Assembly: GCA_017403345.1 (NCBI GenBank)
Contig: JAFQOH010000192.1
Span: forward strand, 34,202 to 98,201
Source of the DNA: RGIG3701 sp017403345
Lineage (GTDB): Bacteria > Planctomycetota > Planctomycetia > Pirellulales > Thermoguttaceae
Length of the DNA stretch: 64,000 nt
Reading direction: 5' to 3'
In this document: positions 53,495-60,769 of the stretch, one piece after another
Position numbering within the stretch: position 1 is the stretch's first letter
How the letters are laid out: every line of letters starts with the position of its first letter
Made by a program: the position numbers and the translations under genes
The notes under the pieces: generated by a model
Database searches by the model: none
Seen by the model: the letters and a program-made list of their open reading frames with translations, nothing else
Told to the model about the DNA's origin: nothing

Positions 53495-53597
53495 AATTTG
53501 AGATTTGGCAATAGTTGAGCTCCCTTTCAGAAGAGGGGGCCCGCGGATTTTTTTCATGCATCGTCCCGGAGATAAATGGGGCGATGATCCCTTTTTT

Positions 53598-54746
53598 ATG
53601 ATCAATATTTTAAGACAGGAAATCCTTACGGAGTCGCCTACCATCGTCGTGAAGGTCGGAACGCGCATCCTGACCGACGAGAGAGGCCATTTGAGTGGAT
53701 CGCAGATCGAATCGTTTGCCAATCAGCTTGCCGAAGCCCGACAGAGGGGATTTCGCATGGTGCTGGTCAGTTCCGGGGCCGTCGGATCCGGGATCGGGCG
53801 CCTCGGACTGCCGGGAAGACCAACGGATCTGGCACAGCTTCAGGCCGTCGCTGCGGTGGGACAGAGCGCGCTGATCGAGGCGTACAATCACCATCTGGAA
53901 AAACTGGGGCTTCATGCGGCTCAGATACTCCTGACGGCCGACGATCTGGAGCACCGTGCTAAGTATCTGAACGTGCGAAACACGCTGAATGCTCTGCTCG
54001 AGTACGGCGCGATACCGATCATCAATGAGAACGACACGCTCAGCGTCGCGGAACTCAAGACGACTTTCGGCGACAATGACCGGCTCGCGGCACTCGTGGC
54101 GGACCTCATCCACGCTCCGCTTCTGATCCTGCTCTCCGACATCGACGGTCTGTACAATGGAGATCCGAGAAACCCGGAATCGAAACTGATCGAGACGGTC
54201 CACCGGATCGATTCTTCCATCCAGTCGCTTGCTTTTGACCGGCTGACCGGCCTGAGCAAAGGAGGAATGGCGAGCAAACTCCGCATCGCGCACCAGATCA
54301 CGCACGCGGGGGGAAGCGTCATCATCGCCAACGGCCGGGAACCAAAGATCCTGCAGAAGATCTTGAACTGCGAAGATTTCGGAACGCTTTTCCTGCCGCA
54401 GGGAACGCGAATGGCCGCCCGAAAGCAGTGGATCGGATACGCGATCATGCCGAGAGGACGCGTCGTGGTCGATGAAGGCTGCGCGAAAGCTCTGGTCGAA
54501 AACGGAAAGAGTCTTCTTCCGATCGGCATTCGGGAAGTTGAGGGCGAATTTGAGCATGGCGACGTTCTGGCGGTCTGTACGGAAGACGGGCTGGAGATCG
54601 CGCGCGGATTCACGAATTACTCCTCATCGGATCTGGAACGGATCAAGGGAAGGCATTCCGACGAGATCGAAGCGGAATTCCCCGACCTCGTCCATTACGA
54701 TGAAGTGATGCACCGCGACAATCTGACCCTCACGACGATGGGGTAG
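53598..54746 (+). CDS. proB: Glutamate 5-kinase
   Basis: The first step of proline synthesis: phosphorylates glutamate. The 382-residue product has an amino-acid kinase domain (PTIVVKVGTRILTD, VLVSSGAVGSGIGRL, PIINENDTLS, GDNDRLAALVA, GLSKGGMASKL) and a C-terminal PUA domain (RGRVVVDEGCAKALVENGKSLLPIG). Earlier in-frame starts (53556, 53505) would give a leader absent from the family, but the Shine-Dalgarno at 53598 is poor, so the start is uncertain by some 14-30 codons. proA is not adjacent. Confidence 0.93.
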   Translation: MINILRQEILTESPTIVVKVGTRILTDERGHLSGSQIESFANQLAEARQRGFRMVLVSSGAVGSGIGRLGLPGRPTDLAQLQAVAAVGQSALIEAYNHHLEKLGLHAAQILLTADDLEHRAKYLNVRNTLNALLEYGAIPIINENDTLSVAELKTTFGDNDRLAALVADLIHAPLLILLSDIDGLYNGDPRNPESKLIETVHRIDSSIQSLAFDRLTGLSKGGMASKLRIAHQITHAGGSVIIANGREPKILQKILNCEDFGTLFLPQGTRMAARKQWIGYAIMPRGRVVVDEGCAKALVENGKSLLPIGIREVEGEFEHGDVLAVCTEDGLEIARGFTNYSSSDLERIKGRHSDEIEAEFPDLVHYDEVMHRDNLTLTTMG

Positions 54747-54776
54747 ACCGTTTCGGCTGCGGAAACAAAACCGCAA

Positions 54777-54822
54777 AAGATCCCGCAGGTCATCCAAAAA
54801 ACGGCCTGCGGGATCTTCTTTT
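54777..54822. terminator. Bidirectional terminator
   Basis: The 13-bp perfect stem aagatcccgcagg/cctgcgggatctt has T-rich tracts on both sides. It serves proB and the convergent isomerase gene. Confidence 0.93.
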
Positions 54823-54844
54823 TATGAAAACTGGGGAAGAAAGG

Positions 54845-55705
54845 TCAGATCTCCGATTCCACTTTCTTCATGTATTCGAGGCTCTTCTTCGCGAGAGCTT
54901 CCGCGCCAGGCGTGTAGTCGAAGACCTCGACGCTGACCCAGCCGTCAAACTGCGTTTCCTTCAGAGCCTTGAACAGCGGGTGGAAATCCAGCTCGCCGAA
55001 ACCGGGACCCTGGAGATTCGGGTCGTTGGCGTGGAAATGGCGCGTCCACGGACGGAACTGACGGATGACGTCTTCCATCGGACGGCGTGTTCCGTCGGCA
55101 TTCAGCTCCGCGCCCCACATCGCTTTGCAGTCCAGCATCATCTGGAGCCAGGGGGACTTGACCATCTGGACGAGCGCAAGCGTTTCCATCGCGCTGGCGA
55201 GGAAGTTCGTCTCGGCCGGAGCAAGCGGTTCCATGGCGATGGTGACTTTATTTTTCTCAAGGACCGGGACCAGCTCGGAGAGCGCATCGGCCGCGAATTC
55301 GTACGCCTGATCGCGCGTGACGCCGATTTCAACATTTCGCTGTTTCGGCGAGCCCCAGATCATGATATTTCCGCCGAGATCCGCGCAAAGTTCGATGAGT
55401 GCTTTGCCGTACTCGACCGTCTTTTTCCGAATGCCGGCATCCGGATGTGTGAGATGGAAACCCTGCGTCTTGGCCAGCAGCCAGTGAAGACCGACGATCT
55501 GGACGCCGGAATTTTTCGCGATATTCCGGATCTTCGTGCGCGTCGCGTCGGTGATCTCCAGCACATTGGCCGGGTTATCGGTCGGCGTGATGGTGAACGG
55601 AGCGAGCTCCATCCCTTCGTAACCGCACTCGGCAACAAAATCAAACTGCTTCTCCAGGCTCCAGCCCTCAAAAAGCTCGTTGCACATTGCGTATTTAAAT
55701 GCCAT
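54845..55705 (-). CDS. Sugar phosphate isomerase/epimerase-family protein
   Basis: A 286-residue TIM-barrel protein of the xylose-isomerase-like/AP endonuclease 2 fold (PF01261). Metal-ligand positions are visible as Glu in VTIAMEPLAPAETNFL, Asp in MMLDCKAMWG, His in WTRHFHANDPN and Glu in GWVSVEVFDY. The substrate is unknown; such genes are numerous in Planctomycetota. AAAGGAG precedes the ATG. It has no signal peptide. Confidence 0.88.
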   Translation of the reverse strand: MAFKYAMCNELFEGWSLEKQFDFVAECGYEGMELAPFTITPTDNPANVLEITDATRTKIRNIAKNSGVQIVGLHWLLAKTQGFHLTHPDAGIRKKTVEYGKALIELCADLGGNIMIWGSPKQRNVEIGVTRDQAYEFAADALSELVPVLEKNKVTIAMEPLAPAETNFLASAMETLALVQMVKSPWLQMMLDCKAMWGAELNADGTRRPMEDVIRQFRPWTRHFHANDPNLQGPGFGELDFHPLFKALKETQFDGWVSVEVFDYTPGAEALAKKSLEYMKKVESEI

Positions 55706-55753
55706 GTTTTTCTCCTTTCAGGTATGGGGGGAATATTTAATTGGTCATAAATT

Positions 55754-57580
55754 TTATTTTAAACTGGTTCCATATGCTTGGATCGTTTGTTCTGAATCTT
55801 TATCTGTAATTTTTTTTCTCATCGCTTTTTCAATTAATTCAAGTAATTTGCGAGCACGAGAAATAAAAAAGGCATCAAAATCATCCGATAACAACAAATC
55901 GAAATCAATTAAATGGGATTCCACACGTTGCATTAAACATTCAGGTGGAATTTCTTTGTCTATAAGTGAATTGCAATAATCACTTGGGCGATTACCTCCT
56001 AATGAGCGATTGGTTTTGAAATGAAGCGGTGTTTTATTAATGATGGAATTCCATTTTTTAGAGGGTAAATTTTGTTCTTTACAATATTTTTCTGGAAAAA
56101 TATGATGAATATCTGTGCCGCCTTCAATGCAATTGGAAATAGTCATGAAATCTCCTGTAAGTAGGTCTTGGCATTGATTCAGATAAATCAAAGCCATTAC
56201 TCCTTTATAGGCAGCACTTTGCCGTGTCTGAAGAGACAGTAAACGTATTGCTGAAAAATTTGCATTGCTGATCGTTCTGTTCTGTGACTCTTTTCCTTCA
56301 ATCGCGTTAATGACGTCTTCTACGTCATTTACAAAACGTGTTTCGATCGGTCCGCCGTACATTTCGCCCAAAATGACATTCCAGAACCATTTTTCCAAAA
56401 TATCTTTTTTGACTGGATTCATCTGTACATTTTCCCCGCAAACTGCAAAGATAACAGCTAGTGGGATGATTTGAGTTGTGTACGGCAAATCCTTTTCCCT
56501 AAAAATACATTGACTTAGAAGGAATTTACAAGCCAAGTCAAAACCTTTTAAAACCTTTTCTTTATTTTTTTGATAATCTGCAAAAGAGAGAGACAGTACA
56601 TCTTTCTTTTTACAGGTCGTGGTTTTAGAAGATGTGTAGGTTGTATAGAGAGTAATAGCCGTGAGGAAATCACTTTCATTGACACTCGACATAATATCCG
56701 TATCCAATGTTCCCTGTTTGCCCTGGATTTTTTGACGGCAGATTTCCCAATCTTCACGTAAATTGAAATTATGCATGGCAAACGATGCCGTAACCAATTC
56801 AAATACCGTTAAAGAAATACCGCCAGTATTTACATTTTCAAATACTTTACAAATTGCTTCACGCGGCGTTTCTTTTTCTAGTGAAATAACTGGTAAATTA
56901 TAGTTTTGGGTATTAGTAACTAATCTTTCCAAATAAGAAATATTTGTTACTTCATCAAGATGTTTTTGGCCTTCATCTGATTTGTCAGACTGAAAACATT
57001 GTTTAGCAAGCCCCGTATGATACGTTTTGTAATCGCTGATCCAGGCATTATTATTTTCGAAAAGTGTATTTAACGGAAACATTTTATTTTGATATTCCAG
57101 TTCTGGTGTTGTTAGATCCAATTCAATATCACGATTGAAATTCTTTCTTATTTGACGATTGTCTGGAACTGAAAGAATCGATTCAAAAGCATCGTTAGTT
57201 TCTTCGTATTTACATAGATTCAGATAATAGTAACGCTTGATCTCTTTACCTTTTTCTGTTTTTGTCAGGACTGGATTTTTGGAATAAGCCGCACAATAAA
57301 TAGACGTCATGCGCTGTTGCCCATCTAAAATAAGGTTTTGGGGGTCATTATTGGCAGTAGAAACGCCTTCAATGGGACGAAATTTAAAAGAAATTTCCGA
57401 ATAACCACACTCCAAAAGCATAATAGCTCCCATAGGATAACCTTGAAGCAGAGTTGCCAAAATCGCTTGAATTCGATTATCGTCCCATGTCCAGTTACGC
57501 TGAAATTCTGGAAGCTGAATATCCCCTTTGTCAATATTTCGCAAAATATCTTTTAATGAGTAGCCAAATGATTTAGCCAT
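55754..57580 (-). CDS. DUF262/DUF1524 restriction-like protein (GmrSD-related)
   Basis: A 608-residue protein with the DUF262 ParB-like nucleotidase motif LPEFQRNWTWDDNRIQAI and D86-G-Q-Q-R90, and a C-terminal DUF1524 HNH nuclease (DIHHIFPEKYC with H492-H493, then NRSLGGNRPSDY). This arrangement is that of GmrS-GmrD-type modification-dependent restriction enzymes that cut phage DNA with glucosylated hydroxymethylcytosine; here both parts are one chain. The gene is clearly more A+T-rich than its neighbours and uses different codons, which points to horizontal transfer. AAGGAG lies six bases before this ATG. No other defence gene is adjacent. Confidence 0.9.
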   Translation of the reverse strand: MAKSFGYSLKDILRNIDKGDIQLPEFQRNWTWDDNRIQAILATLLQGYPMGAIMLLECGYSEISFKFRPIEGVSTANNDPQNLILDGQQRMTSIYCAAYSKNPVLTKTEKGKEIKRYYYLNLCKYEETNDAFESILSVPDNRQIRKNFNRDIELDLTTPELEYQNKMFPLNTLFENNNAWISDYKTYHTGLAKQCFQSDKSDEGQKHLDEVTNISYLERLVTNTQNYNLPVISLEKETPREAICKVFENVNTGGISLTVFELVTASFAMHNFNLREDWEICRQKIQGKQGTLDTDIMSSVNESDFLTAITLYTTYTSSKTTTCKKKDVLSLSFADYQKNKEKVLKGFDLACKFLLSQCIFREKDLPYTTQIIPLAVIFAVCGENVQMNPVKKDILEKWFWNVILGEMYGGPIETRFVNDVEDVINAIEGKESQNRTISNANFSAIRLLSLQTRQSAAYKGVMALIYLNQCQDLLTGDFMTISNCIEGGTDIHHIFPEKYCKEQNLPSKKWNSIINKTPLHFKTNRSLGGNRPSDYCNSLIDKEIPPECLMQRVESHLIDFDLLLSDDFDAFFISRARKLLELIEKAMRKKITDKDSEQTIQAYGTSLK

Positions 57581-57645
57581 TGTATTCTCCTTGTGTTTGT
57601 TCATTGCTAGGTATTCCCCTCTCCAAAAGTTTTTTGAAGATGGGG

Positions 57646-57687
57646 TTTGGGGAAGAAACGATTTTTCAAAAATGTTTCTTCCCCAAA
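57646..57687 (-). promoter_or_regulatory. Long hairpin upstream of the DUF262 gene
   Basis: ggggaagaaac (57649-57659) and gtttcttcccc (57674-57684) are perfect arms, extended by ttt/aaa outside and atttt/aaaat inside with one bulge. No T run follows on the minus strand, so it is not a standard terminator of hemE. Confidence 0.75.
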
Positions 57688-57727
57688 AATGTCTTGCCGG
57701 TGTGGTTCGGTGTGGGGGTTGGGGAGG

Positions 57728-58774
57728 TCAGTGCTGGGTGAGTTCGTGGACGATCTTGACGAGTTCGACGGCATTTTCGACGGGGGTCTGCTGGTGGACG
57801 CCGTGGCCGAGGTTGAAGATGTGGCCGGGGCGGCCGCCGAGCTGATCGAGGAGGCGGCGGACGCGGGTGCGGATCTCGGACGGGGAGGCAAGGAGAATGG
57901 CGGGATCAAGGTTTCCCTGAAACGCGCGGTCCGGACCGATCATGCGCCAGGCGTCGAGCGGTTCGATGCGCCAATCCGCGCCGATACAGTCTCCGCCGGC
58001 GGCCGTCACTGCGGGCAGGAGCATCGGATTCCCCGTCGTGAAGTGGATGACCGGCGTTTCGGGCGAGTGGGCTTTCACGCGGGAGATCACCGAGGCGGAG
58101 TACGGCTGAACGTACTGGACGTAATCGCTCGGCGAAAGGCATCCGACCCAGCTGTCGAAGAGCTGCACGATGTCCGCGCCCGCGTCGATCTGGGCGTTCA
58201 GGTAGGCGGCGACCGCGTCGGAAAGGCGCGTCATGATCTGGTCCCACGCCTGCGGCTGCGTGTACATCATCTTCTTTACGAAGAGGTAATTCCGGCTTGC
58301 TTTTCCTTCGATCGCGTAACTCGCCAGCGTGAACGGCGCACCGGCAAAACCGATCAGCGGGAGGTTTTCATCCAGCCCGGCACGTGTTTTGCGTACGGTC
58401 TCGTAAACGTATCCGAGGGCCTGCACATCTTCCAGAGGACGCAGATTTTCGATGAGTGTTTCGTCGTGGACCGCGTTGTGGATGACGGGGCCTTCGCCTT
58501 TCTGGAATTCCAGATCCAGACCCATTTCCTGCAGGATGGGGAGAAGGTCGGAGAAGATGATCGCCGCGTCCACACCGAGTTTTTCCACGGCGGTGAGCAT
58601 AACTTCCGCGCAGAGTTCCGGGTCGCGGCAGAGTCCGAGAAACGTCGTCTGTTCGCGAACGGCACGATATTCCTGCATATAGCGTCCGGCCTGACGCATC
58701 ATCCAGATCGGCGTGCAGTCCACAGGCTCACGGCGCAGGGCTTTCATCATTCGGCTTTCATGACACGGTTTCAC
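57728..58774 (-). CDS. hemE: Uroporphyrinogen decarboxylase
   Basis: Converts uroporphyrinogen III to coproporphyrinogen III in haem synthesis. The 348 residues include both signatures, PIWMMRQAGRYMQEYR near the N-terminus and GFAGAPFTLASYAIEG. The start is the GTG at 58774, with GGAGG seven bases upstream; an ATG at 58804 would place the Shine-Dalgarno inside the gene. It shows that this organism makes haem or a siderohaem-derived tetrapyrrole. Confidence 0.96.
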   Translation of the reverse strand: MKPCHESRMMKALRREPVDCTPIWMMRQAGRYMQEYRAVREQTTFLGLCRDPELCAEVMLTAVEKLGVDAAIIFSDLLPILQEMGLDLEFQKGEGPVIHNAVHDETLIENLRPLEDVQALGYVYETVRKTRAGLDENLPLIGFAGAPFTLASYAIEGKASRNYLFVKKMMYTQPQAWDQIMTRLSDAVAAYLNAQIDAGADIVQLFDSWVGCLSPSDYVQYVQPYSASVISRVKAHSPETPVIHFTTGNPMLLPAVTAAGGDCIGADWRIEPLDAWRMIGPDRAFQGNLDPAILLASPSEIRTRVRRLLDQLGGRPGHIFNLGHGVHQQTPVENAVELVKIVHELTQH

Positions 58775-58834
58775 GGCAGGTCCTCCAGTTCGGAAAAGTC
58801 TCAAAAGGTTTCAGGAAAATAAAGATTCGGGATA

Positions 58835-58874
58835 AAAAAAGGAAAGACCGGGAAATCGTGTTTTTATTTCCCGG
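58835..58874 (-). terminator. Terminator after the Tat-exported gene
   Basis: ccgggaaat/atttcccgg 9-bp stem and a T-rich tract on the minus strand. Confidence 0.85.
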
Positions 58875-58886
58875 CCGAAATCAGGT

Positions 58887-59585
58887 TTAAGCGTCTTCTT
58901 CCGCGTTCTGCGCGTCAAAATACGCATTCAGAAGTTCGACTGCCTTGCCGATGACGGTGGCGGTCAGACGAATGCATCGTTCCTGACGCAGCTGTTTGTG
59001 CTCCTGCGAATCATCCACCGCGAGCCACGTGCCTTTGCTTTCACCGCACATGATCGACGGCGCGATCGTCTTGACGAAGTTTGGATATTTATCTTCGGCA
59101 GGCACGAACGTCGGGAGTGCTTCGGCAAGGTAAAAGTCGGTTAGTTTCTTCATCTCGGCGCAAAGTTCCGCGTAATCCGGGATGAAAAGCCCCATGAACA
59201 ACCCTGCGCCGTTAAGCGTTCCGCAGAGTGATTCCTGCGCTCCGAACCCGGTCTTGCCGCTGCGCAGAGCGAGGTAGGGGAAATTGGCGACGGCTTCCGC
59301 CATGTCCGGATTCGCTTCCGCGTAGGCCTTCAAACCGCCTTTGACGGCTCCGTACATGCAGCCCCACGGAACGTAGGCATCATACGCATACTGCGCGGCA
59401 GCGGCGGGATCCATCTTCACGTACTTCCACGGTTCCTCGCGGACCGGGCGCGGACGGCGTTTGCGTTTCGGTTTATCCTGTGCCTCTGCTTCCTGTGCGG
59501 CAAATCCTGCCAATGCGAGACTCAAACCGCCGGCGAGGGCAGTACGACGGGTCAGTTTCATATCGTTTGTCGTTTCTTTTTTCAT
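58887..59585 (-). CDS. Tat-exported C_GCAxxG_C_C-type protein
   Basis: A 232-residue protein with a twin-arginine signal (LTRRTALAGGLSLALAGFAA, cleavage near AEA). The mature part has spaced cysteines in the manner of the C_GCAxxG_C_C family (PF09719): WGCMYGAVKGG, ESLCGTLNGAG, SIMCGESKG and ERCIRL. That family is thought to be redox-active or cofactor-binding, and Tat export implies folding before transport. The assignment is from motif spacing. AAGGAG precedes the ATG. It lies 42 bases after thyX and is probably co-transcribed with it. Confidence 0.72.
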   Translation of the reverse strand: MKKETTNDMKLTRRTALAGGLSLALAGFAAQEAEAQDKPKRKRRPRPVREEPWKYVKMDPAAAAQYAYDAYVPWGCMYGAVKGGLKAYAEANPDMAEAVANFPYLALRSGKTGFGAQESLCGTLNGAGLFMGLFIPDYAELCAEMKKLTDFYLAEALPTFVPAEDKYPNFVKTIAPSIMCGESKGTWLAVDDSQEHKQLRQERCIRLTATVIGKAVELLNAYFDAQNAEEDA

Positions 59586-59627
59586 GATATTCTCCTTTCG
59601 AAAAGGTAAAATGGTGGGATCTTATTT

Positions 59628-60548
59628 TTATTCGCAGACCACTCCGAGACGCTGGAGCTTTTCCCGGCATTCATCCCGTTCCCGGCATCGGGTGAGTCCA
59701 GCCCACACGGGATCCTGGCACTGAAGGAAGGTCTCTTCACTCGCGGGGACCTGCCCCGTCTGCGCGATGCGCTGAATGACGCCCTGATCCAGTGCTGAAA
59801 GCGTCATGGAATTGAGATGGTAGTCCAGAAACGCCTCCCACGTGAGCGGGAACATCGGACGGATGATCTCTTCGCCAATGATCGCGGCGTATTCGCGGAT
59901 CTCAAGCTGCGCATGACCTTCCATTCGAAGGGACAGGAAATGAAGCAGATTATGCATGTCGCACTTCCAGTACGCCTCGGTATACGTGGAAAGCGGCAGG
60001 TCTTTCCGCGCCTGCTCGCGTGCCACGCCAAGTTCCAGACGGCGTTCGTAGCAGTTTCGCGCACTCTTCTGGAATTCCGCTTCCAGCCGGGTCAGTTCCG
60101 CGCCCTGCTCCGGAGTGAGGAGACCTTCGCTCCCCTGCCGGTTCGAGGCCGCCTGAATGCGCCAGGCGTCCGGTTCCGTCGCGTACATGGAGTCGATCGC
60201 GATAGAGTAGCGCGTCGAGTATTCATTCACGGACGCGGTCCTGTGCCGGATCCACTGCCGCCAGGTATCCATCGGAACGCGGACCATGAGTTTGACCTCG
60301 GCCATTTCAAACGGCGTAGTGTGCCGGTGGCGAAGCAGGTAGCGGATGAGGGTTTTGTCGTCTGAAACGGGACGGGTCCCTTCTCCGTAACTGGTCCGCG
60401 CCGCCTGAACGATCGCGGCATCATCGCCCATCGCGTCCACGAGACAGACGAAACCGTCATTCAAAACAGGGAATTTTTTCCAGCGCAGTGCTTCCAGTAC
60501 TTCTTTATTTGAGGTCATGTTCAGGGGGTTTCGGGAATTAAGGTCCAT
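59628..60548 (-). CDS. thyX: Flavin-dependent thymidylate synthase
   Basis: Methylates dUMP to dTMP using FAD and methylenetetrahydrofolate. The 306 residues contain the ThyX motif RHRx7S at R101-S111 (RHRTASVNEYS) and the second arginine region EYAAIIGEEIIRPMFP. The ATG at 60548 has GGGAG about ten bases upstream and is preferred over an internal ATG at 60518. The promoter is almost consensus. It works upstream of tmk (636-1241) in dTTP synthesis. Confidence 0.96.
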   Translation of the reverse strand: MDLNSRNPLNMTSNKEVLEALRWKKFPVLNDGFVCLVDAMGDDAAIVQAARTSYGEGTRPVSDDKTLIRYLLRHRHTTPFEMAEVKLMVRVPMDTWRQWIRHRTASVNEYSTRYSIAIDSMYATEPDAWRIQAASNRQGSEGLLTPEQGAELTRLEAEFQKSARNCYERRLELGVAREQARKDLPLSTYTEAYWKCDMHNLLHFLSLRMEGHAQLEIREYAAIIGEEIIRPMFPLTWEAFLDYHLNSMTLSALDQGVIQRIAQTGQVPASEETFLQCQDPVWAGLTRCRERDECREKLQRLGVVCE

Positions 60549-60592
60549 AAAATTTCACTCCCGAAATCATCACACTCCGGGCACAGATCTCC

Positions 60593-60621
60593 ATTTTACC
60601 ATAGATCATACTGTTTGTCAA
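60593..60621 (-). promoter_or_regulatory. Promoter of thyX
   Basis: On the minus strand TTGACA (60621-60616), 17 bases and TAAAAT (60598-60593) preceded by TGG. Confidence 0.85.
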
Positions 60622-60691
60622 TATGTTGGGAGCTTTTCATCTGTTTGGAAAATAAAAACTTTCAGGATTTCCTTTCCCCCCTTGAATCTTT

Positions 60692-60719
60692 TTGAAAATT
60701 TGGTAAAATCAAATCATGT
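60692..60719 (+). promoter_or_regulatory. Promoter of the kinase/LRR/SUMF1 gene
   Basis: TTGAAT at 60692-60697, 16 bases and TAAAAT at 60714-60719 preceded by TGG. Confidence 0.8.
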
Positions 60720-60769
60720 ATTTCTGTTTATTCCTGAATGTAACGAAATTTTTTAAGAGGGACGCAAAA

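Noticed and set aside
51533..53722. 729-codon minus-strand frame opposite glgB
   Set aside because: glgB on the plus strand has all catalytic residues; the antisense frame has no family signature.
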